Shown here one piece after another: positions 1-10,128 of a DNA stretch of 64,000 bases. The notes beneath the pieces were generated by a model. It was not told where the DNA came from. It saw nothing but the letters and a program-made list of their open reading frames with translations, and made no database searches. Both the position numbers and the translations under genes were made by a program. Each line of letters begins with the position of its first letter. The stretch's first letter is position 1. Source of the stretch: Sphagnum compactum (Eukaryota; Bryophyta; Sphagnopsida; Sphagnales); assembly GCA_965153455.1 (NCBI GenBank), contig OZ234500.1, positions 18,041,579-18,105,578 on the forward strand, given 5' to 3'.

Positions 1-2
1 AT

Positions 3-1247
3 GCACTCCGAGAGTTTCATTTGTATGCGTGTCTCAACTTGAAAGAACTACCTTCATCTATTGGCCAATTGAATGCACTCCGAGAGCTTCATTTATATGC
101 GTGTTTCAACTTGAAAGAACTACCTTCATCTATTGGCCAATTGAATGCACTCCAAAAACTTGATTTGAAGATGTGTTCCAACTTGAAAGAACTACCTTCA
201 TCTATTGGCCAATTGAATGCACTCCAAAGGCTTCATTTGTCACGATGTTCCAAGTTGGAACAATTACCTTCATGTATTGGCCAATTGAATGCACTCCAGA
301 AGCTTCATTTGGATGCGTGTTCCAAATTGGAACAATTACCTTCATCTATTGGCCAATTGAATGCACTTCAAAAGCTTGATTTGTCATGGTGTTCCAAGTT
401 GGAACAATTACCTTCATCTATTGGTCAATTGAATGCACTCCAAGAGCTTGATTTGTCATGGTGTTCCAACTTGAAAGAACTACCTTCATCTATTGGCCAA
501 TTGAATGCCCTCCAAAAGCTTGATTTGAATGAATGTTCCAACATGGAAGAACTACCTTCATCTATTGGCCAATTGAATGCACTCCAAGAGCTTCATTTGT
601 CATGGTGTTCCAAGTTAGAACAATTACCTTCATCTATTGGTCAATTGAATGCACTCCAAAAGCTTCATTTGTATGGGTGTTCCAACTTGAAGGAACTACC
701 TTCATCTATTGGCCAATTGAATGCACCCTTAATGCTTAAGTTGAGGAGGTGTTCTAACTTGAAAGAACTACCTTCATCTATTGGCCAATTGAATGCACTC
801 CCAGAGTTTGATTTGTCATGGTGTTCCAAATTGGAACAATTACCTTCATCTATTGGCCAATTGAATGCACTCCAAAAGCTTAATTTGAATGAATGTTCCA
901 ACTTGAAAGAACTACCTTCATCTATTGGCCAATTGAATGCACTCCAAGAGCTTCATTTGTCACGATGTTCTAAGTTGGAACAATTACCTTCATCTATTGG
1001 CCAATTGAATGCACTCCAACAGCTTCATTTGAATGAATGTTCCAACTTGAAAGAACTACCATCATCTATTGGCCAATTGAATGGACTCCAAAGGCTTCAT
1101 TTGTCACGATGTTCCAAGTTGGAACAATTACCTTCATCTATTGGCCAATTGAATGCACTCCCAGAGTTTGATTTGTCATGGTGTTCCAAATTGGAACAAT
1201 TACCTTCATCTATTGGCCAATTGAATGCACTTCAAAAGCTTAATTGA
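3..1247 (+). CDS. Leucine-rich-repeat protein, 5'-partial first segment
   Basis: The reading frame is open from the left edge, so the true start lies outside the window. It encodes about 17 consecutive 24-residue leucine-rich repeats of the form LPSSIGQLNALxxLxLxxCS followed by NLKE or KLEQ. This is the intracellular plant LRR type found in NLR-type immune receptors and LRR-only proteins, in which the LxLxxC stretch forms the concave beta-strand. No signal peptide, NB-ARC, TIR or kinase domain is visible. The frame stops at the TGA at 1245-1247. Comparison with the equivalent site near 886 shows one T missing (AATTTG became AATTG) just before that stop, and the same repeat continues in another frame. 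The locus is therefore either a pseudogene or contains a one-base sequence error. Binding to a ligand or partner protein is the family's usual role; nothing here identifies the partner. Confidence 0.8.
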   Translation, partial: ALREFHLYACLNLKELPSSIGQLNALRELHLYACFNLKELPSSIGQLNALQKLDLKMCSNLKELPSSIGQLNALQRLHLSRCSKLEQLPSCIGQLNALQKLHLDACSKLEQLPSSIGQLNALQKLDLSWCSKLEQLPSSIGQLNALQELDLSWCSNLKELPSSIGQLNALQKLDLNECSNMEELPSSIGQLNALQELHLSWCSKLEQLPSSIGQLNALQKLHLYGCSNLKELPSSIGQLNAPLMLKLRRCSNLKELPSSIGQLNALPEFDLSWCSKLEQLPSSIGQLNALQKLNLNECSNLKELPSSIGQLNALQELHLSRCSKLEQLPSSIGQLNALQQLHLNECSNLKELPSSIGQLNGLQRLHLSRCSKLEQLPSSIGQLNALPEFDLSWCSKLEQLPSSIGQLNALQKLN

Positions 1248-4200
1248 ATGAATGTTCCAACTTGAAAGAACTACCTTCATCTATTGGCCAATTGAATGCA
1301 CTCCAAGAGCTTCATTTGTCACGATGTTCCAAGTTGGAACAATTACCTTCATCTATTGGCCAATTGAATGCACTCCAACAGCTTCATTTGAATGAATGTT
1401 CCAACTTGAAAGAACTACCATCATCTATTGGCCAATTGAATGGACTCCAAAGGCTTCATTTGTCAGAATGTTTCAAGTTGGAACAATTACCTTCATCTAT
1501 TGGCCAATTGAATGCACTCCAAAAGCTTGATTTGTGGGGGTGTTCCAATTTGAAAGAACTACCTTCATCTATTGGCCAATTGAATAGACTCCAAGAGCTT
1601 AATTTCACATCGTGTTCCAAGTTGGAGGAATTACCTTCCTCTATTGGCCAATTGAATGCACTCCAAAAGCTTCATTGGCAAGGGTGTTCCAACTTGAAAG
1701 AACTACCTTCAGCTATTGGCCAATTGAATGCACTCGAAGAGCTTGATTTGTCATGGTGTTCCAAGTTGGAACAATTACCTTCATCTATTGGCCAATTGAA
1801 TGCACTCCGAAAACTTCATTTGTATGCGTTTTTCAACTTGAAAGAACTACCTTCATCTATTGGCCAATTGAATGCACTCCAAAAGCTTGATTTGTCATGG
1901 TGTTCCAACTTGAAAGAACTACCTTCATCTATTGGCCAATTGAATGCACTCCAAGAGCTTTATTTGTCACGATGTTCCAGGTTGGAACAATTACCTTCAT
2001 CTATTGGCCAATTAAATGCACTCCAACAGCTTCATTTGAATGAATGTTCCAACTTGAAAGAACTACCTTCATCTATTGGCCAATTGAATGGACTCCAAAG
2101 GCTTCATTTGTCACGATGTTCCAAGTTGGAACAATTACCTTCATCTATTGGTCAATTGAATGCACTCCAACAGCTTCATTTGGATGGGTGTTCCAACTTT
2201 AAAGAACTACCTTCATTTATTGGCCAATTGAATGCACTCGAACAACTTGATTTGAATGAATGTTCCAACTTGAAAGAACTACCTTCATCTATTGGCCAAT
2301 TGAATGCACCCTTAATGCTTAAGTTGAGGAGGTGTTCTAACTTGAAAGAACTACCTTCATCTATTGGCCAATTGAATGCACTCCCTGAGTTTGATTTGTC
2401 ATGGTGTTCCAAATTGGAACAATTACCTTCATCTATTGGCCAATTGAATGCACTCCAAAAGCTTGATTTGAATGAATGTTCTAACTTGAAAGAACTACCT
2501 TCATCTATTGGCCAATTGAATGCACTCCAAGAGCTTCATTTGTCACAATGTTCCCAGTTGGAACAATTACCTTCATATATTAGCCAATTGAATGCACTCC
2601 AAATGCTTCATTTGGATGGGTGTTCCAACTTGAAAGAACTACCATCATCTATTGGCCAATTGAATGGACTCCAAAGGCTTGATTTGTCACGATGTTCCAA
2701 GTTGGAACAATTACCTTCATCTATTGGCCAATTGAATGCACTCCAAAAGCTTGATTTGAATGAATGTTCTAACTTGAAAGAACTACCTTCATCTATTGGC
2801 CAATTGAATGCACTCCAAAAGCTTTATTTGGAAGGGTGTTCCAAGTTGGAAGAATTACCTTCATCTATTGGCCAATTGAATGCACTGTTAATGCTTCATT
2901 TGAGGAGGTGTTGCAACTTGAAAGAAGTACCTTCATCTATTGGCCAATTGAATGCACTCGAAGCGCTTGATTTGTCATGGTGTTCCAAGTTGGAACAATT
3001 ACCTTCATCTATTGGCCAATTGAATGCACTTCAAAAGTTTGATTTGAATGAATGTTCCAACTTGAAAGAACTACCTTCATCTATTGGCCAATTGAATGCA
3101 CTCCCAGAGTTTGATTTGTCATGGTGTTCCAAATTGGAACAATTACCTGCATCTATTGGCCAATTGAATGCACTCCAAAAGCTTGATTTGAATGAATGTT
3201 CTAACTTGAAAGAACTACCTTCATCTATTGGCCAATTGAATGCACTCCAAGAGCTTCATTTGTCACAATGTTCCCAGTTGGAACAATTACCTTCATATAT
3301 TAGCCAATTGAATGCACTCCAAATGCTTCATTTGCATGGGTGTTCCAATTTGAAAGAACTACCATCATCTATTGGCCAATTGAATGGACTCCAAAGGCTT
3401 GATTTGTCACGATGTTCCAAGTTGGAACAATTACCTTCATCTATTGGCCAATTGAATGCACTCCAAAAGCTTGATTTGAATGAATGTTCTAACTTGAAAG
3501 AACTACCTTCAACTATTGGCCAATTGAATGCACTCCAAAAGCTTTATTTGGAAGGGTGTTCCAAGTTGGAAGAATTACCTTCATCTATTGGCCAATTGAA
3601 TGCACTGTTAATGCTTCATTTGAGGAGGTGTTGCAACTTGAAAGAAGTACCTTCATCTATTGGCCAATTGAATGCACTCGAAGCGCTTGATTTGTCATGG
3701 TGTTCCAAGTTGGAACAATTACCTTCATCTATTGGTCAATTGAATGCACTCCAAAAGCTTGATTTGAATGAATGTTCTAACTTGAAAGAACTACCTTCAT
3801 CTATTGGCCAATTGAATGCACTCCAAAAGCTTTATTTGGAAGGGTGTTCCAAGTTGGAAGAATTACCTTCATCTATTGGCCAATTGAATGCACTGTTAAT
3901 GCTTCATTTGCATGGGTGTTCCAATTTGAAAGAACTACCATCATCTATTGGCCAATTGAATGGACTCCAAAGGCTTGATTTGTCACGATGTTCCAAGTTG
4001 GAACAATTACCTTCATCTATTGGCCAATTGAATGCACTCCAAAAGCTTGATTTGAATGAATGTTCTAACTTGAAAGAACTACCTTCATCTATTGGCCAAT
4101 TGAATGCACTCCAAAAGCTTTATTTGGAAGGGTGTTCCAAGTTGGAAGAATTACCTTCATCTATTGGCCAATTGAATGCACTGTTAATGCTTCATTTGAG

Positions 4201-7200
4201 GAGGTGTTGCAACTTGAAAGAAGTACCTTCATCTATTGGCCAATTGAATGCACTCGAAGCGCTTGATTTGTCATGGTGTTCCAAGTTGGAACAATTACCT
4301 TCATCTATTGGCCAATTGAATGCACTTCAAAAGTTTGATTTGAATGAATGTTCCAACTTGAAAGAACTACCTTCATCTATTGGCCAATTGAATGCACTGT
4401 TAATCCTTAATTTGACGAGGTGTTCCAAGTTGGAACAATTACCTTCATCTATTGGCCAATTGAATGCACTTCAAAAGCTTGATTTGAATGAATGTTCCAA
4501 CTTGAAAGAACTACCTTCATCTATTGGCCAATTGAATGGACTCCAAGAGTTTGATTTGTCATGGTGTTCCAAATTGGAACAATTACCTTCATCTATTGGC
4601 CAATTGAATGCACTCCAAATGCTTCATTTGGATGCGTGTTTCAACTTGAAAGAATTACCTTCATCTATTAGTCAATTGAATGCACTCCAAAAGCTTTATT
4701 TGTTAGGGTGTTTCAACTTGAAAGAACTACCTTCATCTATTGGCCAATTGAATGCACTCTTGGAGCTTGATTTGTCATGGTGTTCCAAGTTGGAACAATT
4801 ACCTTCATGTATTGGCCAATTGAATGCACTCCAGAAGCTTCATTTGTGGGGGTGTTCCAAATTGGAACAATTACCTTCATCTAGTGGCCAATTGAATGCA
4901 CTTCAAAAGCTTGATTTGTCATGGTGTTCCAAGTTGGAACAATTACCTTCATCTATTGGTCAATTGAATGCACTCCAAGAGCTTGTTTTGTCATGGTGTT
5001 CCAACTTGAAAGAACTACCTTCATCTATTGGCCAATTGAATGCCCTCCAAAAGCTTGATTTGAATGAATGTTCCAACATGGAAGAACTACCTTCATCTAT
5101 TGGCCAATTGAATGCACTCCAAGAGCTTCATTTGTCATGGTGTTCCAAGTTAGAACAATTACCTTCATCTATTGGTCAATTGAATGCACTCCAAAAGCTT
5201 CATTTGTATGGGTGTTCCAACTTGAAGGAACTACTTTCATCTATTGGGCAATTGAATGCACTACAAAAGCTTCATTTGCATGGGTGTTCCAACTTGAAAG
5301 AACTACCTTCATCTATTGGCCAATTGAATGCACTCCAAAAGCTTCATTTGGATGGGTGTTTCAACTTGAAAGAATTACCTTCATCTATTGGCCAATTGAA
5401 TGCACTTCAAAAGCTTTATTTGTCAGGGTGTTCCAAGTTGAAAGAATTACCTTCATCTATTGGCCAATTGAATGCACTCCTAAAGCTTCATTTATATGGG
5501 TGTTCCAACTTGAAAGAACTACCTTCATCTATTGGCCAATTGAATGCACTCCAAGAGTTTCATTTGTCACGATGTTCCAAGTTGGAAGAATTACCTTCAT
5601 CTATTGGCCAATTGAATGCACTCCAAAAGCTTCATTTGGATGGGTGTTTCAACTTGAAAGAACTACCTTCATTTATTGGCCAATTGAATGCACTCGAACA
5701 GCTTGATTTGAATGAATGTTCCAACTTGAAAAAACTACCTTCATCTATTGGCCAATTGAATGCACTTCAAAAGCTTCATTTGCATGGGTGTTCCAAGTTG
5801 GAACAATTACCTCCATCTATTGCCCAATTGAATGCACTTCAAAAGCTTGATTTGTCATGGTGTTCCAAGTTGGAACAATTACCTTCATCTATTGGTCAAT
5901 TGAATGCACTCCAAGAGCTTGATTTGTCATGGTGTTCCAATTTGAAAGAACTACCTTCATCTATTGGCCAATTGAATGCCCTCCAAAAGCTTGATTTGAA
6001 TGAATGTTCCAACATGGGAGAACTACCTTCATCTATTGGCCAATTGAATGCACTCCAAAAGCTTCATTTGAATGAGTGCTCCAACTTGAAAGAATTACCT
6101 TCATCTATTGGTCAATTGAATGCACTCCAAAAGCTTCATTTGTATGGGTGTTCCAACTTGAAAGAACTACTTTCATCTATTGGGCAATTGAATGCACTAC
6201 AAAAGCTTCATTTGCATGGGTGTTCCAACTTGAAAGAACTACCTTCATCTATTGGCCAATTGAATGCACTCGAAAAGCTTCATTTGAATGGGTGCTCCAA
6301 CTTGAAAGAATTACCTTCATCTATTGGCCAATTGAATGCACTTCAAAAGCTTTATTTGTCAGGGTGTTCCAAGTTGGAAGAATTACCTTCATCTATTGGC
6401 CAATTGAATGCACTCCTAAAGCTTCATTTATATGGGTGTTCCAACTTGAAAGAACTACCTTCATCTATTGGCCAATTGAATGCACTCCAAGAGTTTCATT
6501 TGTCACGATGTTCCAAGTTGGAAGAATTACCTTCATCTATTGGCCAATTGAATGCACTCCAAAAGCTTCATTTGGATGGGTGTTCCAACTTGAAAGAACT
6601 ACCTTCATTTATTGGCCAATTGAATGCACTCGAACAGCTTGATTTGAATGAATGTTCCAACTTGAAAGAACTACCTTCATCTATTGGCCAATTGAATGCA
6701 CTCCAAAAGCTTGATTTGTGGGGGTGTTCCAACTTGAAAGAACTACCTTTATCTATTAGCCAATTGAATGGACTCCAAGAGCTTGATTTGTCATGGTGTT
6801 CCAAGTTGGAACAATTACCTTCATCTATTGGCCAATTGAATGCACTCTTGGAGCTTGATTTGTCATGGTGTTCCAAGTTGGAACAATTACCTTCATGTAT
6901 TGGCCAATTGAATGCACTCCAAAGGCTTGATTTGTGGGGGTGTTCCAACTTGAAAGAATTACCTTCATCTATTAGCCAATGCAATGCACTCCAAGAGCTT
7001 GATTTGTCATGGTGTTCCAAGTTGGAAAAATTACTTTCATCTATTGGTCAATTGAATGCACTCCAAAAGCTTCATTTGAATGGGTGCTCCAACTTGAAAG
7101 AACTACCTTCATCTATTGGCGAATTGAATGCACTCCAACAGCTTGATTTGAATGGGTGTTTCAATTTGAAAGAACTACCTTCATTTATTAGCCAATTGAA

Positions 7201-7222
7201 TACGTCCAAAAGCTTGATTTGA
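1244..7222 (+). CDS. Giant leucine-rich-repeat array, main segment (about 83 repeats)
   Basis: This frame of 1,992 codons continues the upstream array after the one-base deletion and consists of nothing but 24-residue LRRs. The period is exactly 72 bp: the CTATTGG of one unit at 1281 and another at 7113 lie 81 units apart with no indel. The LPSSIGQLNAL core is nearly invariant even at silent positions. The residues around LxLxxC vary in sets such as NECSNLKE, SWCSKLEQ, SRCSKLEQ, YGCSNLKE and EGCSKLEE. The ATG at 1244 is only the first one after the shift and is probably not a real start; the segment belongs to the frame beginning before the window. The terminal unit loses one base near 7201 and ends at the TGA at 7220-7222, after which the array decays. 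No other domain is present. This may be an LRR-only protein or the C-terminal part of an NLR-type gene; expression and function are unknown. Confidence 0.75.
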   Translation: MNECSNLKELPSSIGQLNALQELHLSRCSKLEQLPSSIGQLNALQQLHLNECSNLKELPSSIGQLNGLQRLHLSECFKLEQLPSSIGQLNALQKLDLWGCSNLKELPSSIGQLNRLQELNFTSCSKLEELPSSIGQLNALQKLHWQGCSNLKELPSAIGQLNALEELDLSWCSKLEQLPSSIGQLNALRKLHLYAFFNLKELPSSIGQLNALQKLDLSWCSNLKELPSSIGQLNALQELYLSRCSRLEQLPSSIGQLNALQQLHLNECSNLKELPSSIGQLNGLQRLHLSRCSKLEQLPSSIGQLNALQQLHLDGCSNFKELPSFIGQLNALEQLDLNECSNLKELPSSIGQLNAPLMLKLRRCSNLKELPSSIGQLNALPEFDLSWCSKLEQLPSSIGQLNALQKLDLNECSNLKELPSSIGQLNALQELHLSQCSQLEQLPSYISQLNALQMLHLDGCSNLKELPSSIGQLNGLQRLDLSRCSKLEQLPSSIGQLNALQKLDLNECSNLKELPSSIGQLNALQKLYLEGCSKLEELPSSIGQLNALLMLHLRRCCNLKEVPSSIGQLNALEALDLSWCSKLEQLPSSIGQLNALQKFDLNECSNLKELPSSIGQLNALPEFDLSWCSKLEQLPASIGQLNALQKLDLNECSNLKELPSSIGQLNALQELHLSQCSQLEQLPSYISQLNALQMLHLHGCSNLKELPSSIGQLNGLQRLDLSRCSKLEQLPSSIGQLNALQKLDLNECSNLKELPSTIGQLNALQKLYLEGCSKLEELPSSIGQLNALLMLHLRRCCNLKEVPSSIGQLNALEALDLSWCSKLEQLPSSIGQLNALQKLDLNECSNLKELPSSIGQLNALQKLYLEGCSKLEELPSSIGQLNALLMLHLHGCSNLKELPSSIGQLNGLQRLDLSRCSKLEQLPSSIGQLNALQKLDLNECSNLKELPSSIGQLNALQKLYLEGCSKLEELPSSIGQLNALLMLHLRRCCNLKEVPSSIGQLNALEALDLSWCSKLEQLPSSIGQLNALQKFDLNECSNLKELPSSIGQLNALLILNLTRCSKLEQLPSSIGQLNALQKLDLNECSNLKELPSSIGQLNGLQEFDLSWCSKLEQLPSSIGQLNALQMLHLDACFNLKELPSSISQLNALQKLYLLGCFNLKELPSSIGQLNALLELDLSWCSKLEQLPSCIGQLNALQKLHLWGCSKLEQLPSSSGQLNALQKLDLSWCSKLEQLPSSIGQLNALQELVLSWCSNLKELPSSIGQLNALQKLDLNECSNMEELPSSIGQLNALQELHLSWCSKLEQLPSSIGQLNALQKLHLYGCSNLKELLSSIGQLNALQKLHLHGCSNLKELPSSIGQLNALQKLHLDGCFNLKELPSSIGQLNALQKLYLSGCSKLKELPSSIGQLNALLKLHLYGCSNLKELPSSIGQLNALQEFHLSRCSKLEELPSSIGQLNALQKLHLDGCFNLKELPSFIGQLNALEQLDLNECSNLKKLPSSIGQLNALQKLHLHGCSKLEQLPPSIAQLNALQKLDLSWCSKLEQLPSSIGQLNALQELDLSWCSNLKELPSSIGQLNALQKLDLNECSNMGELPSSIGQLNALQKLHLNECSNLKELPSSIGQLNALQKLHLYGCSNLKELLSSIGQLNALQKLHLHGCSNLKELPSSIGQLNALEKLHLNGCSNLKELPSSIGQLNALQKLYLSGCSKLEELPSSIGQLNALLKLHLYGCSNLKELPSSIGQLNALQEFHLSRCSKLEELPSSIGQLNALQKLHLDGCSNLKELPSFIGQLNALEQLDLNECSNLKELPSSIGQLNALQKLDLWGCSNLKELPLSISQLNGLQELDLSWCSKLEQLPSSIGQLNALLELDLSWCSKLEQLPSCIGQLNALQRLDLWGCSNLKELPSSISQCNALQELDLSWCSKLEKLLSSIGQLNALQKLHLNGCSNLKELPSSIGELNALQQLDLNGCFNLKELPSFISQLNTSKSLI

Positions 7223-7800
7223 AGAGGTGTTCCAACTTGAAAGAACTACCTTCCTCTATTGACCAATTGAAACCACTCACAAAATTTGATTTATAAGGGT
7301 GTTCTAATTTGGAAGAACTATGTTCATCTATTGGCCAATTGAATGCGCTTTAGAAGCTTGTTTATAAAGTTTCTACAACTTGAAAGCATTGTGAAAAAAT
7401 ACATTCATCTATAGGTGAATTGAATGCACTCAAAGTGTTTCATTTGTGAAGGTGTTCCAATTTGAAATAATTATTTCCATCTATTGGTCATTGAATGCAC
7501 TTGAAAATTTTGATTTGTTTGAATGCTTCATCTTGCAAGAATTATTTACATACATTGGCTAATTAAATGCATTCCAAAAGTTTTAGTTGTGAAAGCTTAA
7601 TTTGTATGAACTTACATGAATTATTTACGTTTATTGGCCAATTAAATGCACTCCAAAAGTTTTAGTTATGGGAGCTCAATTTGTATGAACTTACACGAAT
7701 TACTTACATTTATTGGCCAATTTCATGCATTTAAGGAACATAATTTGTTAAGATGTTTCAATTTGAGATAATTATTTTCATCCATTGCCAACTATACGAT
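7205..7800 (+). pseudogene. Decayed leucine-rich-repeat units beyond the array
   Basis: Roughly eight further units can be recognised by CTATTGGCCAATTGAATG-like cores, but they carry in-frame stops, small indels and growing divergence with distance from the array. The last recognisable core (CATCCATTGCCAAC) is near 7790. They are the dead 3' edge of the array. Confidence 0.75.
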
Positions 7801-9073
7801 TTTATAAAAAACCTTTTTTTTCAACCAACTTGCTTTCAACTTGACATCATTCAACTACATTTCAATTTTTTTTAAATATTAAAAAAATTATTCACAATTT
7901 CCAAGTAAATTGAGCCACTTACTCTTTTGGTGGACAAATGAAGGCAAATCCCAAATATTTTGCAACTTTTGGAATATTTTTAGCACCCCCATTGAATTGA
8001 ATTCTAGTTAACATGTTGACTTGGAAATTTACATAGTCTATAGTCAAGCCTCTTTGGGTGATGTGTCCCATGTTCAACTACTTTGGTCAATTACAAAACA
8101 TAATGATGGATGATAGATCAGACATGGTTGGATGACATTGAAATTGGGACAAATGTCTTTGTTGCAAATGCACATCAAGACTATCTCTTGACTATGATTA
8201 CAAGTTGAACGCAAAAAACGAATGTTGAACACTCTTACATATTATGCCAACACCTCAATTACAAAATGCTACTTAATAAACATGAGAACAACCATTGTGC
8301 CATGCTCTACAAACATTGGTATATATGCATCGTTCTAGTTTTAAGAAACAAATAATTATTAAGGTTGTCAAAGCCAAGAAAGTCATAATGATGAAAATAT
8401 GTTATTTCTATTTGAAAGACCCCACAACCAAAGAATCATCGGTTAGGTTTTTTTATTTTCACAAAAAGAAAATTTTCATCACCATTTTCAACCTTCATCC
8501 TTGATGGACCAACTTTCTAATCCACTTGATATAACATCTACCAACAATCATATAATTCAAATTTGATGAAAAAAAATCAAGTAACAGTGTGGGCAAGTGT
8601 GGATGTTTTTGGCCCTTGAAGGCTTCTATGAAACCACTCAATGAATGCACTACCTAATGTACTCAACTCACAATGGGAATATTTCATTGCAAGTCATGCT
8701 TATAATGGTTGCCAAATATAATACTCTATGGATGGTTCTAATAATAATAAACTAATGTTATCTTCTTTTTGGTAAGCTATTTAATGAAGGTCCCTTGTGA
8801 ATATCATTGGACATCTTAACAAGATCTTGTTAGATTTTATTTGTCCTAGACTTATAAATCATTGCCATGATTAAATAATTCAAACTTCAGACACAATAGT
8901 TCCAATAAATCATCCACACAAGCTCACCATCCACACTAATCAAGCAATTTCAAAAATTCCACTCCATGATTCTTAGTCCATACTTCAAATGAATAAACTA
9001 TTCACCTCTCTTTCCACATAAAATTTTGACAAATCAATACAAGATTCTTGATGTTTTTGGGACTTTCATATGG
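7801..9073. other. AT-rich stretch, no gene recognised
   Basis: Only short random frames are present, such as a 69-codon frame at 8295-8504 with no recognisable motif. I see no promoter, RNA gene or clear repeat. Confidence 0.5.
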
Positions 9074-10128
9074 TTAGGATCTTGCTCCACCTTGAAAAAC
9101 ATTGATAATATCTAACCCAATTAAAAAAGGAATATTTTTTCCTAACGCCCAAACTTTGGCTACCTTTGGTGGTAGTGCTCCAAAATCATCACCATCCTTG
9201 CATAACATGAAACACCTAACTTGAAAACAAACCATACAAAATTTCACTTGTCCACATGAGGAAAATTTTGCACAACTACCAACATTCAACATACTTGAAC
9301 AATTCTTGTTGATGTTGATTCCAATGGTGTATCCACTAACAAACACATAAAACATTGCATCGTCCACATTCAATCAAGGTTCATGGTTCTAAAACATTTT
9401 TATGTTTAAGTGACATTTGTAAATCAATATAATTGAGATCAAATTGTAAGCTCTTGTGGAATGTGAAAAGGCCCAAACAAGTTCATTATGAAATGACTCA
9501 TTTTTCATATTCAATTCAAAAGAAATTGAAATCAGCAAACACCAATAACAAGCCCATGAAACAACTAAACAACATTGTTGTAATATGAAAAAGGAAAATA
9601 TGCAAGTTTAACAACTTTGGAATACTTGAGGTTTTATAGAAAGGATTTTGACATACTAGAATAGGAACAATGCCTACCAATTTTGCAATAACCACCGAAA
9701 GTTCAATGTGTCCATTCCACACTTGTAGGCCACTCGCATTCTTTGTACACAAAAAAATGTGGCTTGGGGTATGAAACTTAGCAAACAACCTAGCTACTTC
9801 TTTTCTATCAACTTCATTTTTGAGGTCCACAACTTTTTGCCAAAGCTTTACAAGCTGATGACATGTGAAAATTCTATCCACATTAGGAACACCAATTTTC
9901 AAGCTCCTATAATCAAACAAAAATCCAACTGAGCATGAACTTTGGCACATTTGCTTTTTCTCCTTGCCCATGTGTTGCAATATTGGATACTTTTTCACTA
10001 AGTTCATAGCGCGTAACACCTGTTAAAGCAAAACACCTTTTGACTAGTTGAAATGCATGTCCACATCTTTGTTTCATGAACATACATACAATTTTTTTGA
10101 ATATTTTGTTTAAATTAATGTTACCCAA
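9074..10128 (-). pseudogene. Possible degraded protein-coding relic of unknown family
   Basis: Three neighbouring minus-strand frames (9913-10128, 9516-10019 and 9074-9373) have non-random amino-acid content. Examples are VSNIATHGQGEKANVPKF, LFAKFHTPSHIFL and GALPPKVAKVWALGKN. Reading continuously requires frameshifts between them. This looks like one broken gene or a transposon-derived coding region. I do not recognise the family, and chance cannot be excluded. Confidence 0.3.

Larger units (their letters stand above)
1..7222 (+). repeat. 72-bp tandem repeat array with higher-order duplications
   Basis: The array holds about 100 copies of a 72-bp unit. On top of the basic period there are longer duplicated blocks. 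About 2410-3030 recurs at +720 bp (10 units) with only a handful of differences. About 4915-5740 recurs at +936 bp (13 units). About 2746-3066 recurs at +1296 bp (18 units). About 325-720 recurs near 4860-5255, at 63 units minus the deleted base. This points to growth by unequal exchange or slippage of multi-unit blocks. Confidence 0.9.

Noticed and set aside
665-7020. Antisense and alternate-frame ORFs in the LRR array (up to 212 codons)
   Set aside because: The 72-bp unit is a multiple of three, so any frame without a stop in one unit stays open across many. They are shadows of the repeat.
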